A stretch of DNA of 64,000 nucleotides from Prodigiosinella confusarubida. Its GTDB lineage: Bacteria; Pseudomonadota; Gammaproteobacteria; Enterobacterales; Enterobacteriaceae. The stretch spans positions 4,278,001-4,342,000 of the forward strand of contig NZ_CP025085.1 in the NCBI RefSeq assembly GCF_002847015.1, read 5' to 3'. Shown here one piece after another: positions 41,518-51,775 of the stretch (positions within the stretch are counted from its first letter, which is position 1; each line of letters begins with the position of its first letter). A model generated the notes under the pieces. That model searched no databases and was not told where the DNA came from. It saw only the letters and a list, made by a program, of their open reading frames with translations. The position numbers were made by a program, and so were the translations under genes.

Positions 41518-44500
41518 TCACGTGGATATACTCACTTTCTTGCCGTACTGATTAAAACGCACCGGTGGTAACAGCCAGGTTTGCGCCGCATCAATAACCT
41601 GCTCGACCCGTTCACTGTCCATGATACGGATAATCCGCTGGAGGTAATAATCCTCCCCTTCGCCCAATATCATCCGGTTTCCCTGCCAGGCATCCAGCAG
41701 TTTGAGCCGGGCTTTTTGCCGAATATCTTCATCTGACGACAGACGGTCAGCTTCGCGATCATAAACTTCCGTCAACCAGGCACTACCTGACCGATTAAGC
41801 AATAACAGAGGCTTATTCATTCCCTGTTGATACCCGTCGACCATCACTGCCAGGAATTCCCGCGCCTGCTCTCTACTCAAAGCCGGGAAGCGCCAACCGG
41901 TATCCTGACTACCATAGCTACGGCTCTCTCCCTGTCCGCCCATCAGGCAATAGGCCAAATGTTCCAGCCACAACATCATGCCGTCTTTCATCGCCAACTT
42001 GCCGGGGCGCCAGCGTAACAAACCATCATGCTGAACCTGCGTCAGCCAGCCTGTTATCCGTACGCCATCCAACTCGATATCCAGTTCCTGACTACCGAGC
42101 GGGTCAGGTCGCCACTCTTCACGCACCTTGGCGGCCAGTTGGCCCATTTCTTCCTGCTGAGTCTGCCAATACAGTTGACCGAAAGCACCGTAAGGTAACT
42201 CTCCTGCCGCCCGGACATGCTGATACAAACGTTCAGCATCGCCACCATTAATCAAGGCATTGAGCAGTTGAATATTCATCTGATAACGGTTCAGACCATC
42301 AACCTGAAAAGGTTCCTCCTCCTGCATGTCACTTCCTTCCAGCAGGAAACTCACCCCCAGACGCATCTGGAAGAACGCTTTTATCGGATGGCGGTAAAAG
42401 CGACTTAAATCATCCAAGGTTATCTCGCGATACGTTTCATGCGGTAAAGGATGATCAAAAATCGGCTGACTTTCTCCCTGACGGCCTGCCGCCGCCAGCC
42501 ATTCCGCCGCAAAACTTTGCGGAACCGGATCCGGGATAAAATTGGCGGTATCGAACGGCATCCGTGAATGTTCATGCCACAAATGTGCTATTACCCTGTC
42601 TGCACTGGCATCAATATCCAGATCCTCGTCACCGGGCAGATAATGGCTTTGGGCAATATAGTCCATCAGTTCACTGACCAGCACAGATGGAAAACGCCGG
42701 GTGTTATCCTGTATTGAACGTCCGATAAAACTGATATAGAGACGCTGTTGAGCAGAAAGCAACGCTTCCAGAAACAGATAACGATCATCATCACGGCGAC
42801 TACGATCCCCCCGACGAACCGGCCGGGTCATTAAATCAAAACCTAATTGCGGGAGTGTTCGCGGATAGACGCCGTCATTCATACCCAGCAGGCAGACGAC
42901 ATTAAAGGGGATAGAACGCATCGGCATCAGGGTACAAAAGTTAATTGCCCCGGCGAGAAAACGCTGACTCAAACGCGCCTGATCAAGCTTTCTGGCCAGT
43001 TCATCCCGCAACAACGTGATAGGAACCACCTCGGGGTAACGGGACTGCTCTCCCATATTGATAATCTTTTGCCACTGTTCTTCGATCAGTGTTAACGCGG
43101 CTTCGGTATCATCATCCGGTTTAAAGAAGGTCTCCAATAATTGACGACACAGCGGTTGCCATGCCTGTATTTCACGGGTTTGACGCAAACATTCCCGCCA
43201 CCGGCTAAGCTGCATCAACAGTTCGGCCAATTGCCCAGCCAGTTCGGCTATCAAACCACTGGATTCATCGTAGGGTAATACGCCTTGCCAGTCTCCTGAC
43301 TGGCTATCCATCGCATAACCGAGCAACATCCGTGTCAGGCCGAAACGCCAGGTATGCTGACCAGTGGCAGGCAGGTTCAGATCTCGAACGTTATCATCGT
43401 CCAACCCCCAGCGAATACCCGACTCGGCCACCCACAGCCGCAACCGCCGCAGACCGTCTTCATCAATGCCAAAACGCGCTGCCAACGCCGGGACCTCCAG
43501 CAACGCCAGCACCTGTTCCGCAGTGAAACGGCTGTCAGGAAGCTCCAGCAACGAGAGCACCGCCTGTAAGGCCGGATGTGCATGGCGAGCTCGCTGGTCT
43601 GATATAGAGAAAGGCAAGTAGCGCTCTTCAGGCGCATTCCCGAATACCGCCTGAATAAACGGGGAGTAGCTGTCAATATCCGCCACCATCACAATGATGT
43701 CCCGTGGCATCAATTCAGGATGGTCCGCCATCATTGCCAGCAATTGATCATGCAGGACCTCAACTTCGCGCTGGGGGCTATGGCAGGCATGCAGAGAAAC
43801 CGAGTAATCATCGGGCAACAGTTGTCGCTTCTGACGGCTGTTTTCCAATGTCGTCTGATCGGTGGCAATTACGCTGTGATTTTCCAGATCAAGAATATCG
43901 TGCTGAAGAGTCGAAAGCAGGTTATGGGCATCGATATCCACGAACGCATCAATACTGCGCACCTCATCCAGTTGTTCCAGCAAATAGAGATGATCACGCC
44001 CCAGCTTGCCCCATGAGGCAAGTAACGGATTTCCCACGCTCGACTCGCCACTCGCCTTGAATAAGGATTCAGCCTGATTGGGCTGACGAAACAGAGGCCG
44101 ACTCATCGTCGTTATCTGGCTGTTTTGATACAGCAACCGTTGTCGACGCTTTAGTTTGGCCAGAAAGGTTTCATCCTGAATATCACTCCAGTAATCCCGG
44201 CATGGGTTGGTAAACAAGAGATGGACATCAATATGCTGCCCCAATGCCCGCAACGCCTGCAAATAAATAGGGGGAAGCGCCGAAATACCGCAGATAAATA
44301 CTCGCACAGGTAATCCCGGCGGGCATGCGTCGGCACGCGCCAGAAGACCGATAAAACGTTCATAAAGACTGGCATGATGCCATCGCGGTTGTCCCAATTG
44401 ATGAGTGTAATCCACCAGCGCACGCCAGAGAGGAGACTGCCACTGTTGCGCATCGCCGATGTCTGCTACCCATTCATTCTGTTGCCAGCACGTTATCCAG

Positions 44501-44931
44501 TCAGGACGATAAATCAGATACTGATCGAACAGATCGGCAATACGCCCGGCCAACTGGTGCAGTTTGCGTTTGTCAGCATCTTCTTGTAGATAGTGCGCCA
44601 ACAGGGTGAACGCCGGATCCTCCAGATGTTGTGGCAGCAAATGCATCAGCTTCCAGGCCATGGCATCTTTACTGAAGGCACTCTCTGGCGGAATATCCGG
44701 CATCAGAAGACGATACATCTCCCACAGAAACACGCCTGGTAAAGGGAATCGGATATTGGCGGCAATGTTGAAACTGTTTGCCAACTCTATCTGCAACCAC
44801 TGCGCCATACCTGGACTCTGAACCAAAATCACTTCCTGCTGGAAGGGATTACTCAACGGTTGCCTCGCGATCAACGCTGCCGCTACGTCTTTTAAAAGAT
44901 CCAGCCGATTTGAATGATAAACCGTGAACAT
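41518..44931 (-). CDS. recC: Exonuclease V gamma subunit RecC
   Basis: 1137 residues from ATG 44931 (MFTVYHSNRLDLLKDVAAAL); E. coli 1122. The frame runs 29 codons further up without family support, and GGAG lies 5 bases before this ATG. RecC recognises Chi and holds RecB and RecD together. It is a defunct helicase fold with conserved blocks ILVQSPGMAQWLQ, CHSPQREVEVLHD, DIIVMVADIDSYSPFIQAVFG, GLTRMLLGYAM and RSRRDDDRYLFLEALLSAQ. It is 17 bases upstream of ptrA and 26 bases downstream of ppdC. Confidence 0.96.
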   Translation of the reverse strand: MFTVYHSNRLDLLKDVAAALIARQPLSNPFQQEVILVQSPGMAQWLQIELANSFNIAANIRFPLPGVFLWEMYRLLMPDIPPESAFSKDAMAWKLMHLLPQHLEDPAFTLLAHYLQEDADKRKLHQLAGRIADLFDQYLIYRPDWITCWQQNEWVADIGDAQQWQSPLWRALVDYTHQLGQPRWHHASLYERFIGLLARADACPPGLPVRVFICGISALPPIYLQALRALGQHIDVHLLFTNPCRDYWSDIQDETFLAKLKRRQRLLYQNSQITTMSRPLFRQPNQAESLFKASGESSVGNPLLASWGKLGRDHLYLLEQLDEVRSIDAFVDIDAHNLLSTLQHDILDLENHSVIATDQTTLENSRQKRQLLPDDYSVSLHACHSPQREVEVLHDQLLAMMADHPELMPRDIIVMVADIDSYSPFIQAVFGNAPEERYLPFSISDQRARHAHPALQAVLSLLELPDSRFTAEQVLALLEVPALAARFGIDEDGLRRLRLWVAESGIRWGLDDDNVRDLNLPATGQHTWRFGLTRMLLGYAMDSQSGDWQGVLPYDESSGLIAELAGQLAELLMQLSRWRECLRQTREIQAWQPLCRQLLETFFKPDDDTEAALTLIEEQWQKIINMGEQSRYPEVVPITLLRDELARKLDQARLSQRFLAGAINFCTLMPMRSIPFNVVCLLGMNDGVYPRTLPQLGFDLMTRPVRRGDRSRRDDDRYLFLEALLSAQQRLYISFIGRSIQDNTRRFPSVLVSELMDYIAQSHYLPGDEDLDIDASADRVIAHLWHEHSRMPFDTANFIPDPVPQSFAAEWLAAAGRQGESQPIFDHPLPHETYREITLDDLSRFYRHPIKAFFQMRLGVSFLLEGSDMQEEEPFQVDGLNRYQMNIQLLNALINGGDAERLYQHVRAAGELPYGAFGQLYWQTQQEEMGQLAAKVREEWRPDPLGSQELDIELDGVRITGWLTQVQHDGLLRWRPGKLAMKDGMMLWLEHLAYCLMGGQGESRSYGSQDTGWRFPALSREQAREFLAVMVDGYQQGMNKPLLLLNRSGSAWLTEVYDREADRLSSDEDIRQKARLKLLDAWQGNRMILGEGEDYYLQRIIRIMDSERVEQVIDAAQTWLLPPVRFNQYGKKVSIST

Positions 44932-44957
44932 CCTGACTCCTGACCATCCACTGCCAT

Positions 44958-45359
44958 TTAAGGTGTAGTTTGCGTCTGCACGCCCAAAGAATCTTCCGCT
45001 ACGATACGGCAAAACCAACGGGTAAGTACGGCCCGGTAACGATAAGGAGTTACTGTGGTTACCGTCACGCTATGACACGCCGTGGTACGGACTTGCTCTG
45101 TCAGTGTCATTGACCACCCTGACGGCAATGAGATGACCCGCACCTCTTCCCCGGCGGCTGAACCATAAACATCTAGCTGCTGATGTGCGAATCGCCAGGC
45201 CTGACGCTGCTGCCATTGATGCTGTAACAACTGTTGAAGCACCTGATGATATTGCAATAATCCAGCCAGCGAAACTGCAAACAACAAAGCCGCAACCAGT
45301 GTTTCCGGTAAACTGAACCCTTGCTGCGCCGACGCCAATCCGCTATCACTCACTGGCAC
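44958..45359 (-). CDS. ppdC: Prepilin-type protein PpdC
   Basis: 133 residues from GTG 45359, chosen because AGGAG lies 7 bases upstream; GTG 45353 (131 residues) is also possible, and the open frame reaches 45392. The type III signal QQG^FSLPETLVAALLFAVSLAG, with the glutamate at +5, is the prepilin peptidase signature. It is a type IV pilus/type II secretion minor-pseudopilin-like protein of uncertain use. It overlaps ygdB and precedes recC. Confidence 0.85.
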   Translation of the reverse strand: MPVSDSGLASAQQGFSLPETLVAALLFAVSLAGLLQYHQVLQQLLQHQWQQRQAWRFAHQQLDVYGSAAGEEVRVISLPSGWSMTLTEQVRTTACHSVTVTTVTPYRYRAVLTRWFCRIVAEDSLGVQTQTTP

Positions 45360-45798
45360 ACTGACTCTCCTGCGATTCAGGGCAGGAATCAAACCATCCC
45401 TGAGCTAATGGGCGCAAGACCAGACCAGTGGCTGAAGCCAGGCTTTCCACCCGGTGATAGAGCAATAACGGTGTGGTCTGTGACGAAAACGCGCCTTCAC
45501 CCCGCAGAATGCCACGGCCATTTTCCGGCGAAAGTCGCAGACAAACCCGCAGTATTTCCGCAGATAACCGCTGACACTGCCAGTCGCTTTGGTCTCCCTG
45601 CCACTCGAGACTTAACCCCCAACTCAGTGACGAAAGCGCTCGATTGAACGCCCGCCAATATTGTTGTTCATCGCTCCCTATTTGCACCGTCGCATCTAGT
45701 TGCCGCTGTAATCCTCCCAACAGCAACAATCCGATCATTAACAGTAACATCACCATCAACAATGAGCTGCTTCCGACCTGACTATCCTTTTTCATCAT
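45346..45798 (-). CDS. ygdB: YgdB family protein (DUF2509)
   Basis: 150 residues (E. coli 135). One N-terminal membrane segment (about 11-30, SSLLMVMLLLMIGLLLLGGL) is followed by a hydrophilic periplasmic part. It lacks the +5 glutamate of true prepilins but resembles the PilX-like minor pilin partner. It sits inside the ppdA-ppdB-ygdB-ppdC unit with 14-17 base overlaps on each side. The function is not known. Confidence 0.88.
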   Translation of the reverse strand: MMKKDSQVGSSSLLMVMLLLMIGLLLLGGLQRQLDATVQIGSDEQQYWRAFNRALSSLSWGLSLEWQGDQSDWQCQRLSAEILRVCLRLSPENGRGILRGEGAFSSQTTPLLLYHRVESLASATGLVLRPLAQGWFDSCPESQESQCASE

Positions 45799-46387
45799 TT
45801 AGCCTCACGACCAGACGGCCAACCTGCTGCTTAATCTCAGGTCGTCGCGACCAATATCCCGCCAGTTGTATCGTATAGCGCGCGTTGTCTCCGCCGCTTT
45901 GCGGCAGAACCTGAAACTGCGTTATCGTTACCTCATCGGGGTCGAGAAGTTTTTCCCAGCGTTCGCCCTGACATAAGCTTCTACCGGTTTGAACCTCCAG
46001 CGCGCCGGAACGTAAGCGGTAACTAAAAAATTCCGCCTCCGGCTGATCAGTCTCATCCCATTGTCCATTACGATTAACGTCGTAAGCCACCGTCAGGCAG
46101 TTTTGCGCCGGGTTTACCGTATCCGGGATGAGGGTTAATGCGCTCCCGTTACAGGTACCAGCACAGAAACCGGCCCGGCGGATGTCTTTTTCAATGCTGA
46201 ATAATGCCTGACTGAGAAGCTGCTCCAGCCGGAAATAATGCGCGCTATTCTGACTCTGAGCGCGCAGCACCGGATAAATCTGTGCTGTAGAAAGTATAAT
46301 CAAACTACTCAAACCGAGAGCCACCATCATTTCCAACAGGGTAAAACCGCTTTGCCCGCACTGATTATGGTTATGGTTGTTCAGCAT
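45782..46387 (-). CDS. ppdB: Prepilin-type protein PpdB
   Basis: 201 residues from ATG 46387 (MLNNHNHNQCGQSGFTLLEM). This ATG overlaps the ppdA stop (ATGCTGA), so coupling supports it over the upstream frame to 46423. The class III signal is QSG^FTLLEMMVALGL, with glutamate at +5. The rest is PilW-like, with cysteine pairs (CAGTCNG). It is a minor pseudopilin candidate. Confidence 0.87.
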   Translation of the reverse strand: MLNNHNHNQCGQSGFTLLEMMVALGLSSLIILSTAQIYPVLRAQSQNSAHYFRLEQLLSQALFSIEKDIRRAGFCAGTCNGSALTLIPDTVNPAQNCLTVAYDVNRNGQWDETDQPEAEFFSYRLRSGALEVQTGRSLCQGERWEKLLDPDEVTITQFQVLPQSGGDNARYTIQLAGYWSRRPEIKQQVGRLVVRLNDEKG

Positions 46388-46872
46388 ACAGAAATCGCCA
46401 GCACCGGTTGGGATTCGCTGCAAAGCCGTAATCGCCCCCGAACCGAAATGACCAATCGCACGCGCCCTGCGGGATTAGACAGTGTCAAATGTCCGGATTG
46501 CGCTGTATTGCGAAATCCATAAAATAAAAATTGATCTGCCGTTGTTTCTGCCAAATCAATGTGCTCCGCTGAGCGAGTGTGATACTTGGAGCTATCTGGC
46601 GGGCAGACCGGCATTTCCGGGCCACTGCCAACACACCAGCGATCCCCGCTCTGTTTGATCCAAACCGAATATGTTTCATTATGCCAATAGGCATTAGCCT
46701 GAATGCGGGCAATAAAGCTCAGCAGTTGCCGAGCGCCTTGTTCCAGTATTAATGCCTGACGATATCCCAGCCAGCTGTGTAATCCACCCCCGGCCAATAA
46801 TCCCACGATTGTCATTACCATTAATAATTCAGGCAGGGTAAACCCCTGCTGCCATCCTTTGCGTTTTTTCAT
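46381..46872 (-). CDS. ppdA: Prepilin-type protein PpdA
   Basis: 163 residues from ATG 46872 (MKKRKGWQQGFTLPELL); E. coli 156. An in-frame extension to 46953 has no support. The prepilin signal QQG^FTLPELLMVMTIVG has glutamate at +5. It is GspH/FimT-like, a minor pilin that may prime assembly. It heads the four-gene pseudopilin unit joined to recC-ptrA-recB-recD and is preceded by the thyA terminator. Confidence 0.87.
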   Translation of the reverse strand: MKKRKGWQQGFTLPELLMVMTIVGLLAGGGLHSWLGYRQALILEQGARQLLSFIARIQANAYWHNETYSVWIKQSGDRWCVGSGPEMPVCPPDSSKYHTRSAEHIDLAETTADQFLFYGFRNTAQSGHLTLSNPAGRVRLVISVRGRLRLCSESQPVLAISVC

Positions 46873-47001
46873 ACTCACAGTGTAGAGGACGAAGACCGGA
46901 GCGACAGAACGGCATATTGCTTTTTCAAAGCAGTACGCAATGTTTTTCTGCAAACAGGTAACGGTGGAATAGTGGTGCGTAATTGTCTGGAAAAAAACGT
47001 G

Positions 47002-47025
47002 AAAAAACCGCCCTAAAGGCGGTTC
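47002..47025 (-). terminator. Rho-independent terminator of thyA
   Basis: On the minus strand GAACCGCC, loop TTTAG, GGCGGTT, then a T-run (plus coordinates 47025 down to 47002). It begins 18 bases after the thyA stop. Confidence 0.88.
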
Positions 47026-47042
47026 AGATGGGCACAGCTGGA

Positions 47043-47837
47043 TTAGATGGCAACAGGTGCTTTGATGGCGGGATGCGGATCATATCCTTCAATATCAAAA
47101 TCTTCAAAACGATAGTCAAACAGTGAAGCCGGACGACGTTTGATCACCAGTTTTGGCAGTGGACGTGGCTCACGACCAAGTTGAAGATGTGTCTGATCCA
47201 TATGGTTGTTGTAGAGATGAGTATCACCCCCGGTCCAGACAAAATCACCGACCGCCAGGTCACACTGCTGGGCCACCATATGAACCAATAAAGCATAACT
47301 GGCAATATTGAAAGGCAGGCCAAGAAATATGTCACAAGAACGCTGGTATAACTGACAGGACAGTTTTCCGTCAGCCACATAGAACTGAAAAAAGGCATGA
47401 CACGGCGCCAACGCCATCTGATCCAGCTCACCAACATTCCAGGCCGATACGATAATACGGCGAGAATCCGGATCCTGTTTCAGTTGGGTCAGCACGTTTG
47501 TCAACTGGTCTATATGGCGACCATCCGCCGCCCCCCATGAACGCCACTGCTTGCCATATACAGGGCCGAGGTCGCCGTTGTCATCGGCCCATTCATCCCA
47601 GATAGTGACACTATTATCATGCAGGTAGCCCACATTGGTATCCCCATTCAGAAACCACAGGAGCTCATGAATGATAGAGCGTAGATGGCAACGTTTGGTC
47701 GTCACCAACGGGAAGCCGTCCTGCAGATTGAAACGCATCTGATGACCAAAAATCGACAGTGTACCTGTGCCAGTGCGATCGTTCTTCGGCGTCCCTTCAT
47801 CAAGCACTTTTTTCATCAATTCCAGATACTGTTTCAT
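47043..47837 (-). CDS. thyA: Thymidylate synthase ThyA
   Basis: 264 residues, the same as E. coli. It methylates dUMP to dTMP using methylene-tetrahydrofolate. The nucleophile is C146 in [14 protein letters not shown]. The phosphate-binding arginines ([19 protein letters not shown]) and the folate-site C-terminus (APVAI) are present. It is 30 bases downstream of lgt, a conserved pair. Confidence 0.98.
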   Translation of the reverse strand: MKQYLELMKKVLDEGTPKNDRTGTGTLSIFGHQMRFNLQDGFPLVTTKRCHLRSIIHELLWFLNGDTNVGYLHDNSVTIWDEWADDNGDLGPVYGKQWRSWGAADGRHIDQLTNVLTQLKQDPDSRRIIVSAWNVGELDQMALAPCHAFFQFYVADGKLSCQLYQRSCDIFLGLPFNIASYALLVHMVAQQCDLAVGDFVWTGGDTHLYNNHMDQTHLQLGREPRPLPKLVIKRRPASLFDYRFEDFDIEGYDPHPAIKAPVAI

Positions 47838-47867
47838 ACAACCTCGTCTAAAGATTAATAATCGCCG

Positions 47868-48734
47868 TTATTGTTTTGCAGACTGATGCCGATACGCCCA
47901 TATCATCATCAGAATCCCCACCAGCACCATGGGAATGGACAGAATTTGCCCCATACTGATAATGCCGTCGAACAACCCCAGTTGAGCATCCGGCTGACGG
48001 AAAAATTCGACAAAAATACGGAAAAGTCCGTACCCGATCAAAAATAGACCGGAGACACTCCCCATCGGACGTGGTTTGCGGATAAAAGTATTCAGAATGA
48101 TAAACAGCACCACACCTTCCAGCAGCATCTCATATATTTGCGAAGGATGGCGGGGCAATAGGCCATACTGATTAAAAATCGCCTGCCATTTGGGGTTAGT
48201 AGCGGCCAACGCCATATCTTCACTATGGGAACCAGGAAACAGCATTGCCCAAGGCGTATCTGTCGTGACGCGTCCCCATAATTCACCATTGATAAAGTTA
48301 CCCAAACGCCCGGCACCCAAGCCAAACGGAATCAATGGCGCGATAAAATCCGCAACCTGAAAGAAGTTGCGTTTGGTACGGTGAGCAAACCACAACATCA
48401 CCGTAATAACCCCTATCAGCCCACCGTGAAAAGACATCCCCCCATCCCATACCTTAAATAGGTAGAGCGGATTCGCGATGAACAAAGGGAAAGCATAAAA
48501 CAACACATAACCTAAACGACCACCAACAAACACACCGAGAAAACCAAAATAGAGCAGGTTTTCAACTTCATCTTTCGTCCAACCGCTTCCTGGCTTGTTT
48601 GCCCGGCGTACAGCCAGCCACATAGCGAAGACAAAGCCGACTAAATACATCAATCCATACCAGTGCAGCGAGACTGGCCCAATAGAAAAGATCACCGGAT
48701 CAAACTTGGGAAATACCAAATAGTTCGTCGTCAT
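47868..48734 (-). CDS. lgt: Prolipoprotein diacylglyceryl transferase Lgt
   Basis: 288 residues (E. coli 291). The inner-membrane enzyme transfers diacylglycerol from phosphatidylglycerol to the lipobox cysteine. Seven hydrophobic segments are seen; H103 in SFHGGLIGV and the signature [18 protein letters not shown] are intact. Substrates in this window include MltA, MltC and the two YgdI/YgdR lipoproteins. The 255 bases to ptsP hold no gene and no clear terminator. Confidence 0.97.
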   Translation of the reverse strand: MTTNYLVFPKFDPVIFSIGPVSLHWYGLMYLVGFVFAMWLAVRRANKPGSGWTKDEVENLLYFGFLGVFVGGRLGYVLFYAFPLFIANPLYLFKVWDGGMSFHGGLIGVITVMLWFAHRTKRNFFQVADFIAPLIPFGLGAGRLGNFINGELWGRVTTDTPWAMLFPGSHSEDMALAATNPKWQAIFNQYGLLPRHPSQIYEMLLEGVVLFIILNTFIRKPRPMGSVSGLFLIGYGLFRIFVEFFRQPDAQLGLFDGIISMGQILSIPMVLVGILMMIWAYRHQSAKQ

Positions 48735-48989
48735 CGATCACCACATCTCGTTGTTTTGTCCCTGATTACGGGGTTTTTGATAGACAGGAGGAAGAAACGA
48801 CATTCTTCCACACACTGCGGTTGCGCATCATAACATAGCGCACCAGGACAAGCGGCTCAGTTGCAGGAAAAGATCTGTAAAATATGGATTCAGTTAAAGA
48901 TGGCTAAGCTAAAAAACGAGCTTGATAAAACCGTGCCGACAGACGCCGCATCTTCACATCCCCCCTAATATGAAAATATCAGGTAATGA

Positions 48990-51236
48990 TTAACGGCCAC
49001 CGCGAATCAACCCTCCCAGGCCACGCTCTTCAATGAAGATCGAGGCCCACTGCCGCACTTCGCTGGCCGTTTGTGCTTTCAACACTTTACTCGCCAGCAG
49101 TTGCGCCTCTTCTTGCTCGATATGTCGCAATAAGTATTTCACGCGCGCCACACTGCGCCCGTTCATACTCAGAGTCCGGTAGCCCAACCCCATCAGCAAT
49201 AACGCGCCCATCGGCTCTCCCGCCATTTCACCGCACACAGAAACCGGCAGGCTATAGCGCTGACAAGCGGTAATGATCATGTGTAATGCCTGCAACATGG
49301 CCGGATGAAGGCTGTCATACAGCGATGCCACATGAGGATTATTGCGATCAACGGCCAACAGATACTGCGTTAAATCATTGGTTCCCACCGAAACAAAATC
49401 AATACGCGCAGATAGATGCGGTAGCAGGAACAGCACTGACGGGACTTCAATCATGATACCGATACGGGGTCGAGGTTGCAGGAAGCCCAGCATCTCTTCC
49501 ACTTCTCTGGCGGCCTGGTCAATCAGCCTTCGGGCCTCATCGATTTCATCCAGACTGTTAATCATCGGCAGTAAAATATTCAAGTTGCCAATATAAGCGT
49601 TGGCACGCAGCATCGCCCGCACCTGAATCAGGAATATTTCAGGCTGATCGAGTGTGACACGAATCCCACGCCAGCCAAGGCAAGGATTCTCTTCACTAAT
49701 GGGCAAATACGGTAGCTGTTTATCAGCACCGATATCTAACGTACGCAGCATAACCGGGCGCGAAGGATAGAGACGCAGCATTCCTTCATATTGTGCCATC
49801 TGCTCATCTTCTGATGGGAAACCGTTCTGTAGCATAAACGGAATTTCAGTACGATATAGCCCGACACCATCAACCTGATTAATAAAGTGTTTTTCATGCT
49901 CGGCACTTAACCCGGCATTCAACATCACGTTTACCCGTTCGCCACTTTTCAACATGGCAGGACGGTCCATATCATCTTCAGTCAACCGGGTCAGTTCATC
50001 TTCCTCACTGATAAGTCGCTGGTATTCCTGAATCAGCACGGGTTCCGGATCTACCAGCAGTTCGCCGCGATAACCATCCAGAATCAACATACGCTGATGT
50101 AGCAATTCTGGTTGTATATCAGCGCCCATCAACGTCGGAATCCCCATCGCCCGCACCAGGATAGCCGCATGAGAGTTGGCCGCACCATCATAAACCACCA
50201 CGCCAGCCAACCGTTCCGCCGGAAGTTCAGCCAGCAGCGTCGCTGTCAGTTCATCAGCGACCAGAATAAAGCGCTCCGGCCACTGCGAAATACTTTGGGC
50301 ATTATCATCAAGGTGAAACAGTAAACGTTGGCCCAACGCCCGTAAATCCCCAGCCCGCTCGCGCAAGTAGGTATCCTTCAGGACAACAAATTGCTCGGCA
50401 AAGCGTTCAATAACGACTTTGACTGCCCATTCCGCCGCGTTACCCTCCCCCACTTCCTGAAACAACTCTCGCTTCAAGCGGGCGTCATTCAATAAATGAG
50501 AATAGAGATCAAAAATAGCCGCGCTTTCTTTCTGTGCACCCGCGGTGAAACGTTTACTGAAGCGACGGAACTCGGCGGTAGCCTCTTCAATAGCCAAGAG
50601 TAAACGGGAACGTTCCCGTTCGGTATCCAAAGTAGAGGTGGGGAAAACCTGATCCAGCGAAGGTTGGCTACAATCTTGCCAGCCCGGAGCAATCGCCACG
50701 CCAGAAGAGGCAGCCAATGCCTTTATACGGGTCTGCCGATATTGTCCAAATAACGCTTTCATTTGTGACTGTGACAGAATAGCCGCCATCTGAGTGGCCA
50801 GCGTCACCATAAAAGATTCTTCATTCATGTCAAACTGGCGGTGCTCACACTGCTGAACAACCAGAACACCCAACAGTTGACGGCGATGAATTATTGGCAC
50901 ACCCAGGAAGGAGCGAAAACGCTGTTCTTTAACCGCAGGAATGAATTTGAAACTGGGGTGGCTTTGCGCATCCGCCAAATTGATAGGTTCAGCCCGCTGC
51001 CCCACCAAACCAACAATACCTTGACCAAAAGCCAACGTAATAGTGCGACCCCGAGGCTTTTTCAACCCCCGGGTCGCCATCAGGTAATAACATTGGCGAT
51101 CATGATCGGCCAGATAAATGGAACAGACCTCGGTATCCATCGCCAGACAGGTTTCATTGACCAAAATATCCAGCGCATCATTCAGTTGAGCTGTAGCCGC
51201 GACTTTCTCGATAATTTCTCGCAAACGCGTGAGCAT
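48990..51236 (-). CDS. ptsP: Phosphoenolpyruvate-protein phosphotransferase PtsP (EI-Ntr)
   Basis: 748 residues, the same as E. coli. Enzyme I of the nitrogen PTS passes phosphate from PEP to NPr. The N-terminal GAF domain (about 1-165) senses glutamine and 2-oxoglutarate. The phospho-histidine lies in GAANSHAAILVRAMGIP (near 356), and the C-terminal PEP-binding barrel includes GLYRTEIPFM and GTNDLTQYLLAVDRN. It is 11 bases downstream of rppH, an operon pair as in E. coli. Confidence 0.97.
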   Translation of the reverse strand: MLTRLREIIEKVAATAQLNDALDILVNETCLAMDTEVCSIYLADHDRQCYYLMATRGLKKPRGRTITLAFGQGIVGLVGQRAEPINLADAQSHPSFKFIPAVKEQRFRSFLGVPIIHRRQLLGVLVVQQCEHRQFDMNEESFMVTLATQMAAILSQSQMKALFGQYRQTRIKALAASSGVAIAPGWQDCSQPSLDQVFPTSTLDTERERSRLLLAIEEATAEFRRFSKRFTAGAQKESAAIFDLYSHLLNDARLKRELFQEVGEGNAAEWAVKVVIERFAEQFVVLKDTYLRERAGDLRALGQRLLFHLDDNAQSISQWPERFILVADELTATLLAELPAERLAGVVVYDGAANSHAAILVRAMGIPTLMGADIQPELLHQRMLILDGYRGELLVDPEPVLIQEYQRLISEEDELTRLTEDDMDRPAMLKSGERVNVMLNAGLSAEHEKHFINQVDGVGLYRTEIPFMLQNGFPSEDEQMAQYEGMLRLYPSRPVMLRTLDIGADKQLPYLPISEENPCLGWRGIRVTLDQPEIFLIQVRAMLRANAYIGNLNILLPMINSLDEIDEARRLIDQAAREVEEMLGFLQPRPRIGIMIEVPSVLFLLPHLSARIDFVSVGTNDLTQYLLAVDRNNPHVASLYDSLHPAMLQALHMIITACQRYSLPVSVCGEMAGEPMGALLLMGLGYRTLSMNGRSVARVKYLLRHIEQEEAQLLASKVLKAQTASEVRQWASIFIEERGLGGLIRGGR

Positions 51237-51247
51237 GATGTACTGAA

Positions 51248-51775
51248 TTATCCTCTTTTTCGTCTGGAACCTGATGACATCCGGGCAGCAGTATTCTCCT
51301 GTAACTGTATAACTGGAGTGATAAACTCCTTCATCACCCGCCGATAAACATCCCGTTTAAAAGAAACCACCTGACGTACCGGATACCAGTAGCTCACCCA
51401 ACGCCAACCATCAAACTCAGGTGTGCTACTGCTTTGCATATTGATATCTGATTCATTACACATTAACTGTAGCAGAAACCATTTTTGCTTTTGCCCGATA
51501 CAGACTGGTTTTGTATCCCAACGCACCAAACGTTTTGGCAATTTATAACGAAACCAGCTACGGGTGAAAGCCAAGATACGGACATCTTTCTTCCGCAAAC
51601 CAACTTCTTCGAACAGTTCACGGAACATCGCCTGTTCTGCACTTTCACCTGGGTTAATCCCACCCTGGGGAAACTGCCAGGAGTGCTGACCGTAGCGACG
51701 AGCCCAGAGAACTTGCCCCTGCCGATTACAAATCACAATTCCAACATTCGGGCGGTAGCCATCATCATCGATCAC
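51248..51775 (-). CDS. rppH: RNA pyrophosphohydrolase RppH
   Basis: 175 residues (E. coli 176). It removes pyrophosphate from 5'-triphosphate mRNA and starts RNase E decay. The Nudix box is intact at 38-60: [20 protein letters not shown], with G38, E44, R52, E53, E56 and E57. It is divergent from mutH across a 690-base gap and co-transcribed with ptsP. Confidence 0.97.
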   Translation of the reverse strand: MIDDDGYRPNVGIVICNRQGQVLWARRYGQHSWQFPQGGINPGESAEQAMFRELFEEVGLRKKDVRILAFTRSWFRYKLPKRLVRWDTKPVCIGQKQKWFLLQLMCNESDINMQSSSTPEFDGWRWVSYWYPVRQVVSFKRDVYRRVMKEFITPVIQLQENTAARMSSGSRRKRG

